Shown here in pieces: positions 23,870 to 31,989 of a stretch of 39,118 nt of DNA (the stretch's first letter is position 1; the number at the start of each line of letters is the position of its first letter). Source of the stretch: Proteobacteria bacterium UBA1858. GTDB taxonomy: Bacteria; Pseudomonadota; Gammaproteobacteria; UBA4575. The stretch lies in NCBI GenBank assembly GCA_002338385.1, contig DDIE01000014.1, forward strand, positions 1 through 39,118, read 5' to 3'. The notes under the pieces were generated by a model, which worked only from the letters and a program-made list of their open reading frames with translations, was not told the origin of the DNA and did no database searches. The position numbers and the translations under genes were made by a program.

Positions 23870-25129
23870 ATGTCTATCATTCCTAAAACTAGTAAACCCC
23901 GTAAAGCCGCTGCGAATCTGTTGAGCCACCTGGCAAAATCGATTCTTTTAAAGCAATTGTCAGCCATCCAGCGTGGCTCTCTAACACTCCATATCGACGC
24001 TAAGGTTTATCAGTTTGGTGTGCATGGGGATCAGGCCTATCCTGACGCGGTCATACACGTCCATGATCAGCGTTTATTCAGCAGCATCCTGCTGGACGGC
24101 GAACCGGCTGCGGGCAAAAGCTATGTTGATGGCTGGTGGAGTTCAGATGAGCTCCTCGATGTGCTGAGCTTGTTTAGCCTAAATCAAAACGCTCTCTTCA
24201 AATTTAAGTATGGCCTGGGCATGCTTGCTAAATACTATAATTATCTAGTCAGTCTGATTCAAAAAAATACGCCGACAGGTGCCAAGAAGAATATCCTTGC
24301 CCACTATGACATAGGCAACGATTTTTACAGCTTATTCTTGGATCGTAAGATGATGTACTCCTCAGGTTATTATCAGCGCAAGGAGGATGATTTGGAACAA
24401 GCTTCCGATAACAAACTCAAACTCATTTGTGAGAAACTTAAACTGCGGGCAGATGATCACGTGATCGAGATCGGCAGCGGCTGGGGTGGTTTCGCTATCT
24501 ATGCGGCGCAGAATTATGCCTGCCATGTCACCACCACTACCATCTCAGATGCGCAGTATAATTATGCTAGAGCACGCATTGAACAACTTGGTTTACAAGA
24601 TCGTATTACTCTTATCCAGCAAGACTACCGTAAACTGGATGGCCAATATGACAAGCTGGTCTCGATAGAAATGATAGAAGCCGTCGGTCATCAATTCCTG
24701 GATGGCTATTTCAAAGTATGTGATCGCTTGTTGAAACCCAATGGCGCAATGCTCGTTCAGGCAATTACAATTGCAGATTATCTCCACTCCGAATATATCT
24801 ACTCGGTGGACTTCATCCGAAAATATGTTTTCCCAGGCGGTTGTCTAACCAGCATGAATGCGATGTTAACTGCGGTGGCCAAAGGCACGAGTCTGACGCC
24901 CTATCATGCGGAAAGCTTCGCCTCCAGTTATGGTCGCACCCTGCATGACTGGCATCAACGCTTCATAAGTGCAAAACAACAGGTCTATGCGCTTGGTTAT
25001 AACGATGAACTAATCCGCCTATGGGAATATTATTTGAAATATTGTCAGGCTGGCTTTGAAACCCGGGTGATTGATGTGCAACAGCTGGTATTAAAGAAAC
25101 CGGATAATCGCTTTTGTCATCAGTCCTGA
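23870..25129 (+). CDS. Cyclopropane-fatty-acyl-phospholipid synthase-like methyltransferase
   Basis: This 419-residue protein belongs to the SAM-dependent CFA synthase family, which methylates the double bond of unsaturated fatty acyl chains in membrane phospholipids. Motifs include AHYDIGNDFYSLFLD (near 144-158), the SAM loop VIEIGSGWGGFAI (near 198-210), the conserved Glu in SIEMIEAVGHQ (near 265-275) and YVFPGGCLTSM with C325. The N-terminal domain binds the lipid surface. It is the last gene of the six-gene unit. In related clusters the product is a cyclopropane, or a methylated acid on the way to a furan fatty acid, so the exact product cannot be read here. Confidence 0.94.
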   Translation: MSIIPKTSKPRKAAANLLSHLAKSILLKQLSAIQRGSLTLHIDAKVYQFGVHGDQAYPDAVIHVHDQRLFSSILLDGEPAAGKSYVDGWWSSDELLDVLSLFSLNQNALFKFKYGLGMLAKYYNYLVSLIQKNTPTGAKKNILAHYDIGNDFYSLFLDRKMMYSSGYYQRKEDDLEQASDNKLKLICEKLKLRADDHVIEIGSGWGGFAIYAAQNYACHVTTTTISDAQYNYARARIEQLGLQDRITLIQQDYRKLDGQYDKLVSIEMIEAVGHQFLDGYFKVCDRLLKPNGAMLVQAITIADYLHSEYIYSVDFIRKYVFPGGCLTSMNAMLTAVAKGTSLTPYHAESFASSYGRTLHDWHQRFISAKQQVYALGYNDELIRLWEYYLKYCQAGFETRVIDVQQLVLKKPDNRFCHQS

Positions 25130-25141
25130 ATAGTCAGCCGC

Positions 25142-25777
25142 TTACTCTGGGAATGGAATGCCGGTGCCAGCTAAGCCGCAATAGCCATTGGGATTCTTAG
25201 CCAAATATTGCTGATGGTAATCTTCAGCATAATAAAACGTGGGTGCAGGCATAATCTCAGTTGTTATTTCGCCTAACTGAGCCTGCTTTAATGCTTGCGC
25301 GTAAACCTGTTGAGAGGCGCGTGCACAGGCCAACTGATCCTCATTGAAAGTGTATATGCCGGAGCGATACTGAGTCCCCTTATCATTGCCTTGGCGCATT
25401 CCTTGCGTGGGATTGTGCGATTGCCAAAACACTTTAAGCAAATCAACATAACTCAATTGCTGACTGTCGAACATGACCAATACTACTTCGTTATGCCCGG
25501 TGCGCCCAGTGCATACTTCATCGTAGCTTGGATTTGGCGTAAGTCCTGCAGCATAACCAACAGCAGATGAGAATACTCCCGCCAACTGCCAAAACTTTCT
25601 CTCTACACCCCAGAAACAACCCATCCCAAACATAGCCATATGAATATGGTCGGGGAAAGGTGGTTGCATGGGTTGACCGGTGACCGCGTGGCTCACCGAC
25701 ACAGGCATTTTTTCACTGCGTCCGGGCAAGGCCTCGTGAGCCTCCGGCAGGCGCATCTTAATACTGACAAAGTCCAT
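25142..25777 (-). CDS. msrA: Peptide methionine-S-sulfoxide reductase MsrA
   Basis: MsrA reduces methionine-S-sulfoxide in oxidised proteins. The 211-residue form resembles E. coli MsrA along its whole length, including the N-terminal LPGRSEKMPV. The catalytic Cys is C54 in GMGCFWGVERKFW. The CTGRTGHNEVV region and the resolving Cys C200 in NGYCGLAG follow. It follows tatD with a one-base overlap (TAATG), so both are cotranscribed. It is convergent with the CFA operon end, 12 bases apart. Confidence 0.97.
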   Translation of the reverse strand: MDFVSIKMRLPEAHEALPGRSEKMPVSVSHAVTGQPMQPPFPDHIHMAMFGMGCFWGVERKFWQLAGVFSSAVGYAAGLTPNPSYDEVCTGRTGHNEVVLVMFDSQQLSYVDLLKVFWQSHNPTQGMRQGNDKGTQYRSGIYTFNEDQLACARASQQVYAQALKQAQLGEITTEIMPAPTFYYAEDYHQQYLAKNPNGYCGLAGTGIPFPE

Positions 25778-26553
25778 TATTCAGTCCTCACTGTAAGTCG
25801 TAATACATCAATTGTGTTTTGTCTGGTGATGGCCGCCAATTGGCTGGCTGACATTTGTCTCAACTCCGCCAGCGCTTGCACACAGTAGCTCAGGTATGCC
25901 GGACTATTACGTGTGCCTTTATGTTGTTGGACCGTCATATCAGGCGAATCTGTCTCCAGCACGATCGTCTCCAGTGGCAGCTGTTGGGCCAGTTCACGCA
26001 GCCGGCGTGAGCGTGGGTACGTCAACATGCCACCAAAACCAAATTTGAATCCATGTGCCTGATAACGCTGCGCCTGATTCAGACTACCATTGAATGCATG
26101 CACGATACCGCCCTGTACTGGATACTTGCGCAGCAAGTTTAAAATATCTTCATGCGCTTTACGTACATGCAAGATAACCGGTAAATCAAATTCCAGCGCA
26201 ACCGCCAGTTGCGCTTCAAATACTGCTATTTGTTTATCTATACTTAAATTTCGATCATAAAAATCCAAGCCTATCTCACCCACAGCACAAGGCGTATATT
26301 GAGCGAGATATGTTCGCAGCAACTCAATATCTTGGCGTTGATGTTGGTCGATGAATAGCGGATGCAAGCCCAGCCCATAATGTAAGCCAGCAGTCGCTTG
26401 GCACAGATTGATCAGGCTATCCCAGCGATTGGACTGGACACCCGGCAATACCATGTCGGTCACACCCTGTTGGTGTGCTGCCTGTAGCACCTGTTCTCGG
26501 TCTTGCGAGAATTGTTCAAAATCGAGATGGCAATGACTATCTATTAATTTCAT
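25777..26553 (-). CDS. TatD-family metal-dependent hydrolase/DNase
   Basis: TatD-type proteins are metal-dependent TIM-barrel hydrolases, some with 3'-5' exonuclease activity on DNA. This 258-residue protein has DSHCHLD at the N-terminus (H7 and H9 are ligands), AVGEIGLDFYDRN, VILHVRKAHED, GIVHAFNG and LETDSPDM with the final Asp. The sequence resembles YjjV/YcfH-type members more than TatD itself. Its stop overlaps the msrA start by one base. It diverges from tcdA across 52 bases. Confidence 0.93.
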   Translation of the reverse strand: MKLIDSHCHLDFEQFSQDREQVLQAAHQQGVTDMVLPGVQSNRWDSLINLCQATAGLHYGLGLHPLFIDQHQRQDIELLRTYLAQYTPCAVGEIGLDFYDRNLSIDKQIAVFEAQLAVALEFDLPVILHVRKAHEDILNLLRKYPVQGGIVHAFNGSLNQAQRYQAHGFKFGFGGMLTYPRSRRLRELAQQLPLETIVLETDSPDMTVQQHKGTRNSPAYLSYCVQALAELRQMSASQLAAITRQNTIDVLRLTVRTE

Positions 26554-26605
26554 CTAAGCACAGAATACTATAAGGTTGTGTCCTAATATTAGCTCACAGT
26601 GAATC

Positions 26606-27412
26606 ATGACTGCAGATATTGAACGACGTTTTGCCGGTATCCAAAAACTGTATGGTCAACAAGGATACCAACAAATCAAAGCTAGCCATATTTGTGTCAT
26701 CGGAATAGGTGGCGTTGGCTCATGGGTCGCTGAATCGTTAGCACGCTCACATATCAACACCATCACCCTGATTGATCTTGATCATATCGCAGAATCGAAT
26801 ATCAATCGGCAGCTGCATGCACAGTCAAGCAGCCTAGGTAAAGCTAAGGTGGTTGCTATGACTGAACGCATCCATGATATTAATCCTGCCTGTCAGGTGC
26901 ATGCTATCGAGGATCATTTGGATATGGAAAATATTACCCAGCTGATTCACAGTGAGTTTGATTTTGTGCTTGATTGCGTCGATCAATTCCGCGTTAAAGC
27001 CGGGCTTATTCATCACTGTAAACGGTCTAAAATTCACTGCTTAACAGTGGGTGGAGCGGGGGGCAGAATTGATCCTAGTCGCATCCAAATTGCGGACATG
27101 ACGCGCTCAGAAGGCGATGCTTTGTTGGCTAAGACACGCAAACTACTGCGCACGCAGTACGGTTTCCCGAGAAATATCAAACGCCGTTTTGACGTTCCCT
27201 GTGTTTTCTCTACTGAGACTTTACGCTATCCCACAAGAGATAACGGCATCACTACGGATAAATCAGATAGCGATGTCAGCACTGGTTTAAGCTGTGCCAC
27301 TGGCTTCGGATCCCTGTGTGCAGTCACCGCTACCTTTGGCATGCTAGCCAGCGCCTATGTCTTAAAGCGTTTGGCTGACCCCCAACGTACAGTTAAAAAA
27401 CAGGATGGTTAA
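26606..27412 (+). CDS. tcdA: tRNA threonylcarbamoyladenosine dehydratase
   Basis: TcdA (CsdL/YgdL) uses ATP to cyclise N6-threonylcarbamoyladenosine at position 37 of tRNA to ct6A. It is an E1-like enzyme. This 268-residue protein shows VIGIGGVGSWVAESLARS for nucleotide binding, SNINRQLHAQ with the conserved Arg, and the VFSTE segment. GLSCATGFGSLCAVTATFGM (around 232-251) is the C-terminal helix with a Cys. The gene diverges from tatD, with a TATAAG-like -10 at 26569-26574 and no good -35. Confidence 0.95.
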   Translation: MTADIERRFAGIQKLYGQQGYQQIKASHICVIGIGGVGSWVAESLARSHINTITLIDLDHIAESNINRQLHAQSSSLGKAKVVAMTERIHDINPACQVHAIEDHLDMENITQLIHSEFDFVLDCVDQFRVKAGLIHHCKRSKIHCLTVGGAGGRIDPSRIQIADMTRSEGDALLAKTRKLLRTQYGFPRNIKRRFDVPCVFSTETLRYPTRDNGITTDKSDSDVSTGLSCATGFGSLCAVTATFGMLASAYVLKRLADPQRTVKKQDG

Positions 27413-27611
27413 CAGTTGTAAAACCCTACCCACAAGGGACAGCTTTAGTCACTCAGCGAGAATACATATACTTTAGATATCGGCTCAGCCGGCAATTCAA
27501 AGGTTGGTAAATGTGCTTACCTCCTCTGACTTATATCATTTCTCTCTTGCATATCCTCTTCAAGCTATGAAGGCATGTGCCGAAATACCATGACAGACCA
27601 GGGACATAACT

Positions 27612-28343
27612 ATGAACGAACAAAAACCTGATGAAGTTATCATCAGTCAGACCGTGGCTATACTCATCGACGGCAACAACATTGAACGCAGTATTCACGA
27701 TCAAACAAATGATCCAAACACCATGCTCAATTTCGATCGCCTGATTCCAAAGTTATTGGGTAACCGAGGACTTAATAGATTAATTTATTTTCGTGAAGGC
27801 AAACAGATCTCACAAAAACTACGCGATCGTTTGCACGAATTTTTTCATGGCTCAGTTCGCCCCTGCCACAAATCAGCCGACATTCCACTGTCTATTAATG
27901 CTATGCAACTGGCCAGCAAGGTGGATACGATTGTTATCATGTCGGGTGATTCTGACTATATCGAACTGGTCCGTCATCTTAAGTCAGAAGGTGTACGGGT
28001 AGAAATCGCCTCAGTTGATGCCACGACCTCGAATATTATTAAGGAAGAATGTGATCATCATTATCGGATCAACGATGATGACTGGTTTACCTATGCCCCC
28101 AAGCAGAGTGTCAATAACAAAAATAACAAGCGTCGCAATAATAAAAAGTTTGCTGATGATAAAAAAGCTGACAAAGATAACACTGGCAAACAAGTCACTG
28201 GCGAACAGCAGCATGACGAACAACAACCTAGTTCTAACGAGTCAGATATCTTGACTACTGTTAAGCAGACGACCAATCAGTATGAGCCGGAATACCCGCA
28301 GTCTCAATATATCGGCAACGACCAAACGACACCGAATGCCTAA
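27612..28343 (+). CDS. NYN-domain (LabA-like) protein with low-complexity tail
   Basis: This 243-residue protein has an NYN domain, a PIN-like nuclease fold. The acidic residues sit at D20 (LIDGNNIE), D90 (SADIPLSINAM), D113 and D115 (MSGDSDYIELV). They are arranged as in metal-dependent RNases of the family, so RNA processing is a likely but unproven role. From about residue 164 the sequence becomes rich in Lys, Asn, Asp and Gln, probably disordered. GGGAC stands before the ATG. It is preceded by a 199-base gap with a TATACT (27467-27472) but no good -35. It ends at a hairpin at 28355. Confidence 0.88.
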   Translation: MNEQKPDEVIISQTVAILIDGNNIERSIHDQTNDPNTMLNFDRLIPKLLGNRGLNRLIYFREGKQISQKLRDRLHEFFHGSVRPCHKSADIPLSINAMQLASKVDTIVIMSGDSDYIELVRHLKSEGVRVEIASVDATTSNIIKEECDHHYRINDDDWFTYAPKQSVNNKNNKRRNNKKFADDKKADKDNTGKQVTGEQQHDEQQPSSNESDILTTVKQTTNQYEPEYPQSQYIGNDQTTPNA

Positions 28344-28354
28344 ACCCATGCCAC

Positions 28355-28378
28355 GACCTCAGCTGTAAAGCTGAGGTC
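28355..28378. terminator. Hairpin between convergent genes, likely terminator
   Basis: GACCTCAGC (28355-28363) and GCTGAGGTC (28370-28378) form a perfect 9-base stem with a 6-base loop. It lies 12 bases after the NYN gene's stop and 12 bases before the end of the convergent gene. There is no T-run on either side, so a Rho-independent mechanism is uncertain, although the position suits transcription ending. Confidence 0.6.
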
Positions 28379-28390
28379 TCAAAGCAGCAA

Positions 28391-28780
28391 TCAGCGTTCG
28401 GCATCACCTTGCCAGAGCATCTCATAACCAATCTCATAAGCGTCTTGGGCGTAATCCACTAAGCTTGCAAATTTCTCTTTGAATATACTGTCAGCATGCG
28501 ATTTTTCATGCTGCTCGAATGATTGCCAATAGGTCACGATAGCAATATGATCATCCGTTGTTTTATTAGCGTCTACTGAACCTTCATCTGATATAAAGCC
28601 AGTGAACTTATATACTTGTCCACCAATAAAGCCACCCTGGTCGTCGCCGTAAGTATTTTTTACGACATTACACATTTCGCCCAGGATCATTTCGACATCC
28701 TCTACCGCTACACCCTCTTTGAGCGTAACGACGTTATATAACATCACACAGCCAAAAGGCACTGCTAATGGTTCAAACAT
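28391..28780 (-). CDS. Protein of the ABM / dimeric alpha-beta barrel type, unknown
   Basis: This 129-residue protein shows alternating strand and helix stretches like antibiotic-biosynthesis-monooxygenase-type proteins: VMLYNVVTLKEGVAVEDVEMILGEM region near residues 12-36, and DHIAIVTYWQSFEQHEKSHADS near 77-98. The LGEMCNVVKNTYGDDQGGFIGG region in the middle is unusual. A strong AGGAGG lies upstream of the ATG. On the minus strand at 28862-28870 there is TGT followed by TATATT, an extended -10-like element. The function is unknown, and the fold is inferred from the pattern. Confidence 0.68.
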   Translation of the reverse strand: MFEPLAVPFGCVMLYNVVTLKEGVAVEDVEMILGEMCNVVKNTYGDDQGGFIGGQVYKFTGFISDEGSVDANKTTDDHIAIVTYWQSFEQHEKSHADSIFKEKFASLVDYAQDAYEIGYEMLWQGDAER

Positions 28781-28914
28781 ACTCCCTCCTGATAATGTTG
28801 GGATTGCATTTTTAGATGGGCAATCAGACTAGCTTCGACGCCCACTATATTAGTATTAATGAATATAACATGCCTGACCTTTCCGTCTATAGATATAAGG
28901 CTTAGACTTACACC

Positions 28915-29274
28915 ATGCTAACAAGAATACTGGTCATCCTCATCATCTCCAGCGCGTCAGTGTGGGCCGCCTACGCGGGCGTGAGAGCCTATTACACGCC
29001 GGCTAGTGGCGCACAAGATATCGTCATTTATACCACTCAGTGGTGCCCTTACTGTAAGGCACTGCGCAATACTCTGGCGCGGTATCAGATTCCGTACACA
29101 GAATACGACACAGAGAAATCGCTGCATGGCTTTCTCGCCTACCAGGTGCTCGGTCGTCAGGGTGTGCCTATTATTGTTTTAGGCGAACGTATTTATCACG
29201 GCTATGATGGACAGGTATTGACCGAGGCATTAGCGGATGCAGGCCATGAAATAAGCAGTGCTTGGGATGAGTAA
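28915..29274 (+). CDS. Membrane-anchored glutaredoxin-like protein
   Basis: This 119-residue protein has an N-terminal hydrophobic helix (residues 4-22) followed by a glutaredoxin domain. The active site is C44-P-Y-C47, followed by ALRNTLARYQIPYTEYDTEK region (49-68) and the cis-Pro in GVPIIVLGERIYHGYD. The N-terminal segment could be a signal peptide or an anchor, placing the dithiol site in the periplasm. That is unusual, since glutaredoxins are mostly cytoplasmic. It diverges from the ABM-like gene, and a 173-base gap follows before thiC's end. Confidence 0.88.
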   Translation: MLTRILVILIISSASVWAAYAGVRAYYTPASGAQDIVIYTTQWCPYCKALRNTLARYQIPYTEYDTEKSLHGFLAYQVLGRQGVPIIVLGERIYHGYDGQVLTEALADAGHEISSAWDE

Positions 29275-29447
29275 GCCGCCACGTGAATACGCAAGATAGA
29301 ATCGTCACCCATTATATATCAATGCTAATTATTAACTTTGTTAACGATTAACAGTCTAGCCAAAGTGGCACACATGAGATTTTAGGCCAGGCTTCATGCC
29401 ATGCAGGGCAATAGCATGCCAAAGTCTTAGCGTGTGCGTGCGATCAA

Positions 29448-31340
29448 TCAGACGTTCTTATAAATCTTGGCACCCTCGTCTCTGAATTGGGTTGATTTTT
29501 CCTGTAAGCCAGATTCAATGGCAACTTTGATATCACCGATGCCTTTGGTCTTGGCATACTCACGCACATCTTGAGTAATTTTCATTGAGCAAAACTGAGG
29601 GCCACACATCGAACAGAAATGGGCGACCTTAGAGGATTCCTTCGGCAGCGTCTGATCATGGAATTCGCGCGCACGTTCAGGATCCAAACTTAAATTGAAT
29701 TGATCCTCCCAGCGAAACTCAAAGCGTGCTTTGGACAACGCATTGTCACGTAATTGCGCCCCGGGATGTCCTTTGGCCAGATCAGCCGCATGCGCTGCGA
29801 TTTTATAGGCAATAATGCCGTCACGCACATCTTCACGATCAGGCAAGCCGAGGTGTTCCTTAGGCGTGACGTAACACAACATCGCTGTGCCATACCAGCC
29901 GATTTGGGCAGCACCAATGGCCGAGGTGATATGATCATAGGCCGGTGCAATATCTGTCGTCAGTGGGCCCAAGGTATAAAACGGGGCCTCGTAACAGTCT
30001 TGCAGCTCTTTATCCATATTCTGTTTAATCATCTGCATAGGTACATGGCCCGGCCCCTCAATCATGACCTGCACATCATGCTGCCAAGCTTTTTGGGTCA
30101 ACTCGCCGAGCGTTTCCAGTTCTGCAAATTGAGCCCGATCGTTAGCATCAGCAAGACAACCCGGACGCAGGCCATCACCCAGTGAAAAGGCAACATCGTA
30201 GGCCTTCATGATGTCGCAAATGTCCTCAAAGTGGGTGTAAAGAAAACTCTCTTGATGATGGGCCAGACACCATTTAGCCATAATTGAGCCACCCCGTGAG
30301 ACAATACCCGTCAGACGCTCAGCGGTGAGTGGCACATAGGCGAGGCGCACGCCAGCATGGATAGTGAAATAATCCACACCCTGCTCAGCCTGCTCAATTA
30401 GAGTGTCCCGGAACATTTCCCAGTTCAAATCCTCAGCCTTACCATTCACTTTTTCCAGTGCCTGATAAATTGGCACGGTACCTACTGGTACTGGGCTGTT
30501 GCGCAAAATCCACTCGCGTGTTTCATGGATATTCTTGCCTGTGCTCAAATCCATGATGGTGTCGCCCCCCCAGCGCACTGACCATGCCATCTTCTCGACT
30601 TCATCAACCACTGACGAACTGAGGGCAGAGTTACCGATGTTGGTATTCACTTTGACCAGAAAGTTACGCCCGATAATCATCGGTTCTGATTCCGGATGAT
30701 TGATATTATTGGGTATGATGGCACGACCACGCGCCACCTCATCTCGCACGAACTCGGGGGTGATCTGAGCGGGCAAACTGGCACCGAAGGACTCACCCGG
30801 ATGTTGCTTTAGTAATTTTTGATAACGTGGATCGGCATGCAACTCCTGCAACCGCAGCGACTCGCGGATCGCAATATATTCCATCTCTGGGGTGATAATC
30901 CCCTTGCGTGCATAGTGCATTTGAGTGACGTTAGCGCCTGCCTTAGCACGCACTGGTTTGTGTTGGGTACCGAATCTCAAGTGGGCCGTGCTCGGATCTG
31001 TGGCGCGTGCCTGTCCATAATCTGAACTCAGACCTGCAAGTTGTTCGGTATCTTGGCGCTGTTGGATCCATGCTTGACGAATTCTCGGGATACCTCTGGA
31101 TAGATCGATATCTGCCTCTGGGTCAGTCAACGGCCCAGATGTGTCGTAAACAGGAATAGCAGGGTTTATTTCTTCGCCTTCGCTGGTGCTGGTATTAGCG
31201 CAAGCAACCTCCCGCATCGCCACTTTTATGCTGGCATTAGAACCGCTGACAAAAATTTTCTTGGAGCGAGGAAATGGTCGGGTCACTTCTTCGCTTAGTC
31301 GCTTAGTTTCCTTAACGAGATCACTGCGTGTTGCGCTCAT
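29448..31340 (-). CDS. thiC: Phosphomethylpyrimidine synthase ThiC
   Basis: ThiC is a radical-SAM-type Fe-S enzyme that rearranges aminoimidazole ribotide into HMP phosphate for thiamine. The 630-residue protein shows RGIPRIRQAWIQQR near the N-terminus, the long middle TIM-barrel with MIEGPGHVPMQMIKQNM region and TDIAPAYDHITSAIGAA, and the C-terminal Fe-S cluster motif CSMCGPQFCSMK. ATG 31340 is preferred: a longer reading to 31463 adds 41 unrelated residues, and AGGT lies 7 bases before 31340. No THI/TPP riboswitch is visible upstream. It is divergent from the rhodanese-tolC unit. Confidence 0.97.
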   Translation of the reverse strand: MSATRSDLVKETKRLSEEVTRPFPRSKKIFVSGSNASIKVAMREVACANTSTSEGEEINPAIPVYDTSGPLTDPEADIDLSRGIPRIRQAWIQQRQDTEQLAGLSSDYGQARATDPSTAHLRFGTQHKPVRAKAGANVTQMHYARKGIITPEMEYIAIRESLRLQELHADPRYQKLLKQHPGESFGASLPAQITPEFVRDEVARGRAIIPNNINHPESEPMIIGRNFLVKVNTNIGNSALSSSVVDEVEKMAWSVRWGGDTIMDLSTGKNIHETREWILRNSPVPVGTVPIYQALEKVNGKAEDLNWEMFRDTLIEQAEQGVDYFTIHAGVRLAYVPLTAERLTGIVSRGGSIMAKWCLAHHQESFLYTHFEDICDIMKAYDVAFSLGDGLRPGCLADANDRAQFAELETLGELTQKAWQHDVQVMIEGPGHVPMQMIKQNMDKELQDCYEAPFYTLGPLTTDIAPAYDHITSAIGAAQIGWYGTAMLCYVTPKEHLGLPDREDVRDGIIAYKIAAHAADLAKGHPGAQLRDNALSKARFEFRWEDQFNLSLDPERAREFHDQTLPKESSKVAHFCSMCGPQFCSMKITQDVREYAKTKGIGDIKVAIESGLQEKSTQFRDEGAKIYKNV

Positions 31341-31556
31341 AACAATACCTGATGTTTGGGAGTCATTGGATAGTTCTATTTTAAGCCTCTGCTGCGCTAA
31401 TGAATATAACCTGTATGAGTGGTTTTGTAACGGCCAATTGATCACTCGCCTATGGATTTGCAAGATCAGTTATACTCTCGCGTGTACATTGCTTGGCGCA
31501 GCGAATTCTGCCTCAGCAATTTACTCGTGTTATGAGTAAAACAAGAGGAACAGCCA

Positions 31557-31883
31557 TTGAGTTTTAGAGAAATGTCTGCGCGACAATTGAGCGAATACCT
31601 AGCCACCGCCAGCACCCGTCCCGTGCTGATTGATGTGCGTGAACCTTGGGAGTATCACACTTGTCATATACAGCACACGCAACTGATACCCATGCGCCAA
31701 ATTCCAACCGCTATGAATGAACTCGATCCTGATCAAGAGACCGTCATTATCTGTCATCATGGCATACGCAGTCGCTCGGTGGCTGCCTATCTTGCTCAAA
31801 ATGACTTTAGCAATATTATTAACTTATCTGGAGGTATTGATGAGTGGGCAAAAACAGTCGACCACACCATGCCCCTGTACTAA
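31557..31883 (+). CDS. Rhodanese-like sulfurtransferase, TTG start
   Basis: This 108-residue single rhodanese domain can transfer sulfane sulfur. The active-site Cys is C66 in IICHHGIRSRSVA, and PVLIDVREPWEYHTCHI and LSGGIDEWA are the other family motifs. It starts at TTG 31557; AGAGGA lies 7 bases ahead, which supports the TTG over the ATG five codons later. It is upstream of tolC and divergent from thiC; thiamine needs sulfur donors, but a link is only a guess. Confidence 0.9.
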   Translation: MSFREMSARQLSEYLATASTRPVLIDVREPWEYHTCHIQHTQLIPMRQIPTAMNELDPDQETVIICHHGIRSRSVAAYLAQNDFSNIINLSGGIDEWAKTVDHTMPLY

Positions 31884-31989
31884 TGACAGCAATGCCAAAC
31901 TCTATCTCATGACTTGTAATTACTGTAATCTTAATGCGCAACGTGCTGCTAAATGCGCGCCGAATAACTATTCTGAACCCAGACTATGA
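31840..31989 (+). CDS. Cryptic 49-residue Cys-rich small protein
   Basis: An ATG at 31840 inside the rhodanese end is preceded by GGAGG with a 5-base spacer. The frame runs 49 residues to a TGA at 31987-31989 that overlaps the tolC ATG (ATGA). It overlaps the rhodanese gene by 44 bases in another frame and fills the rhodanese-tolC gap. The product has five cysteines: C11-P-C13, C26-N-Y-C29 and C39. The cysteine spacing suggests a small metal-binding protein, but this is inference. I give moderate confidence because the ribosome site and coupling both fit. Confidence 0.5.
   Translation: MSGQKQSTTPCPCTNDSNAKLYLMTCNYCNLNAQRAAKCAPNNYSEPRL

Noticed and set aside
27413..27611. Possible small gene in the gap before the NYN gene
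   Set aside because: The only open frame with a start is 19 codons and has no ribosome site.
29275..29447. Possible terminator or small RNA after thiC
   Set aside because: Several short CATGC/GCATG and GTTAA/TTAAC repeats occur, but none forms a stem with a T-run. I see nothing definite in this stretch.
29754..30185. Plus-strand open frame of 143 codons opposite thiC
   Set aside because: It is antisense to the conserved catalytic barrel of thiC and shows no family motifs.
31341..31556. Possible TPP riboswitch before thiC
   Set aside because: A CTGAGG occurs on the minus strand, but the rest of the THI element is missing and the pairing cannot be built.
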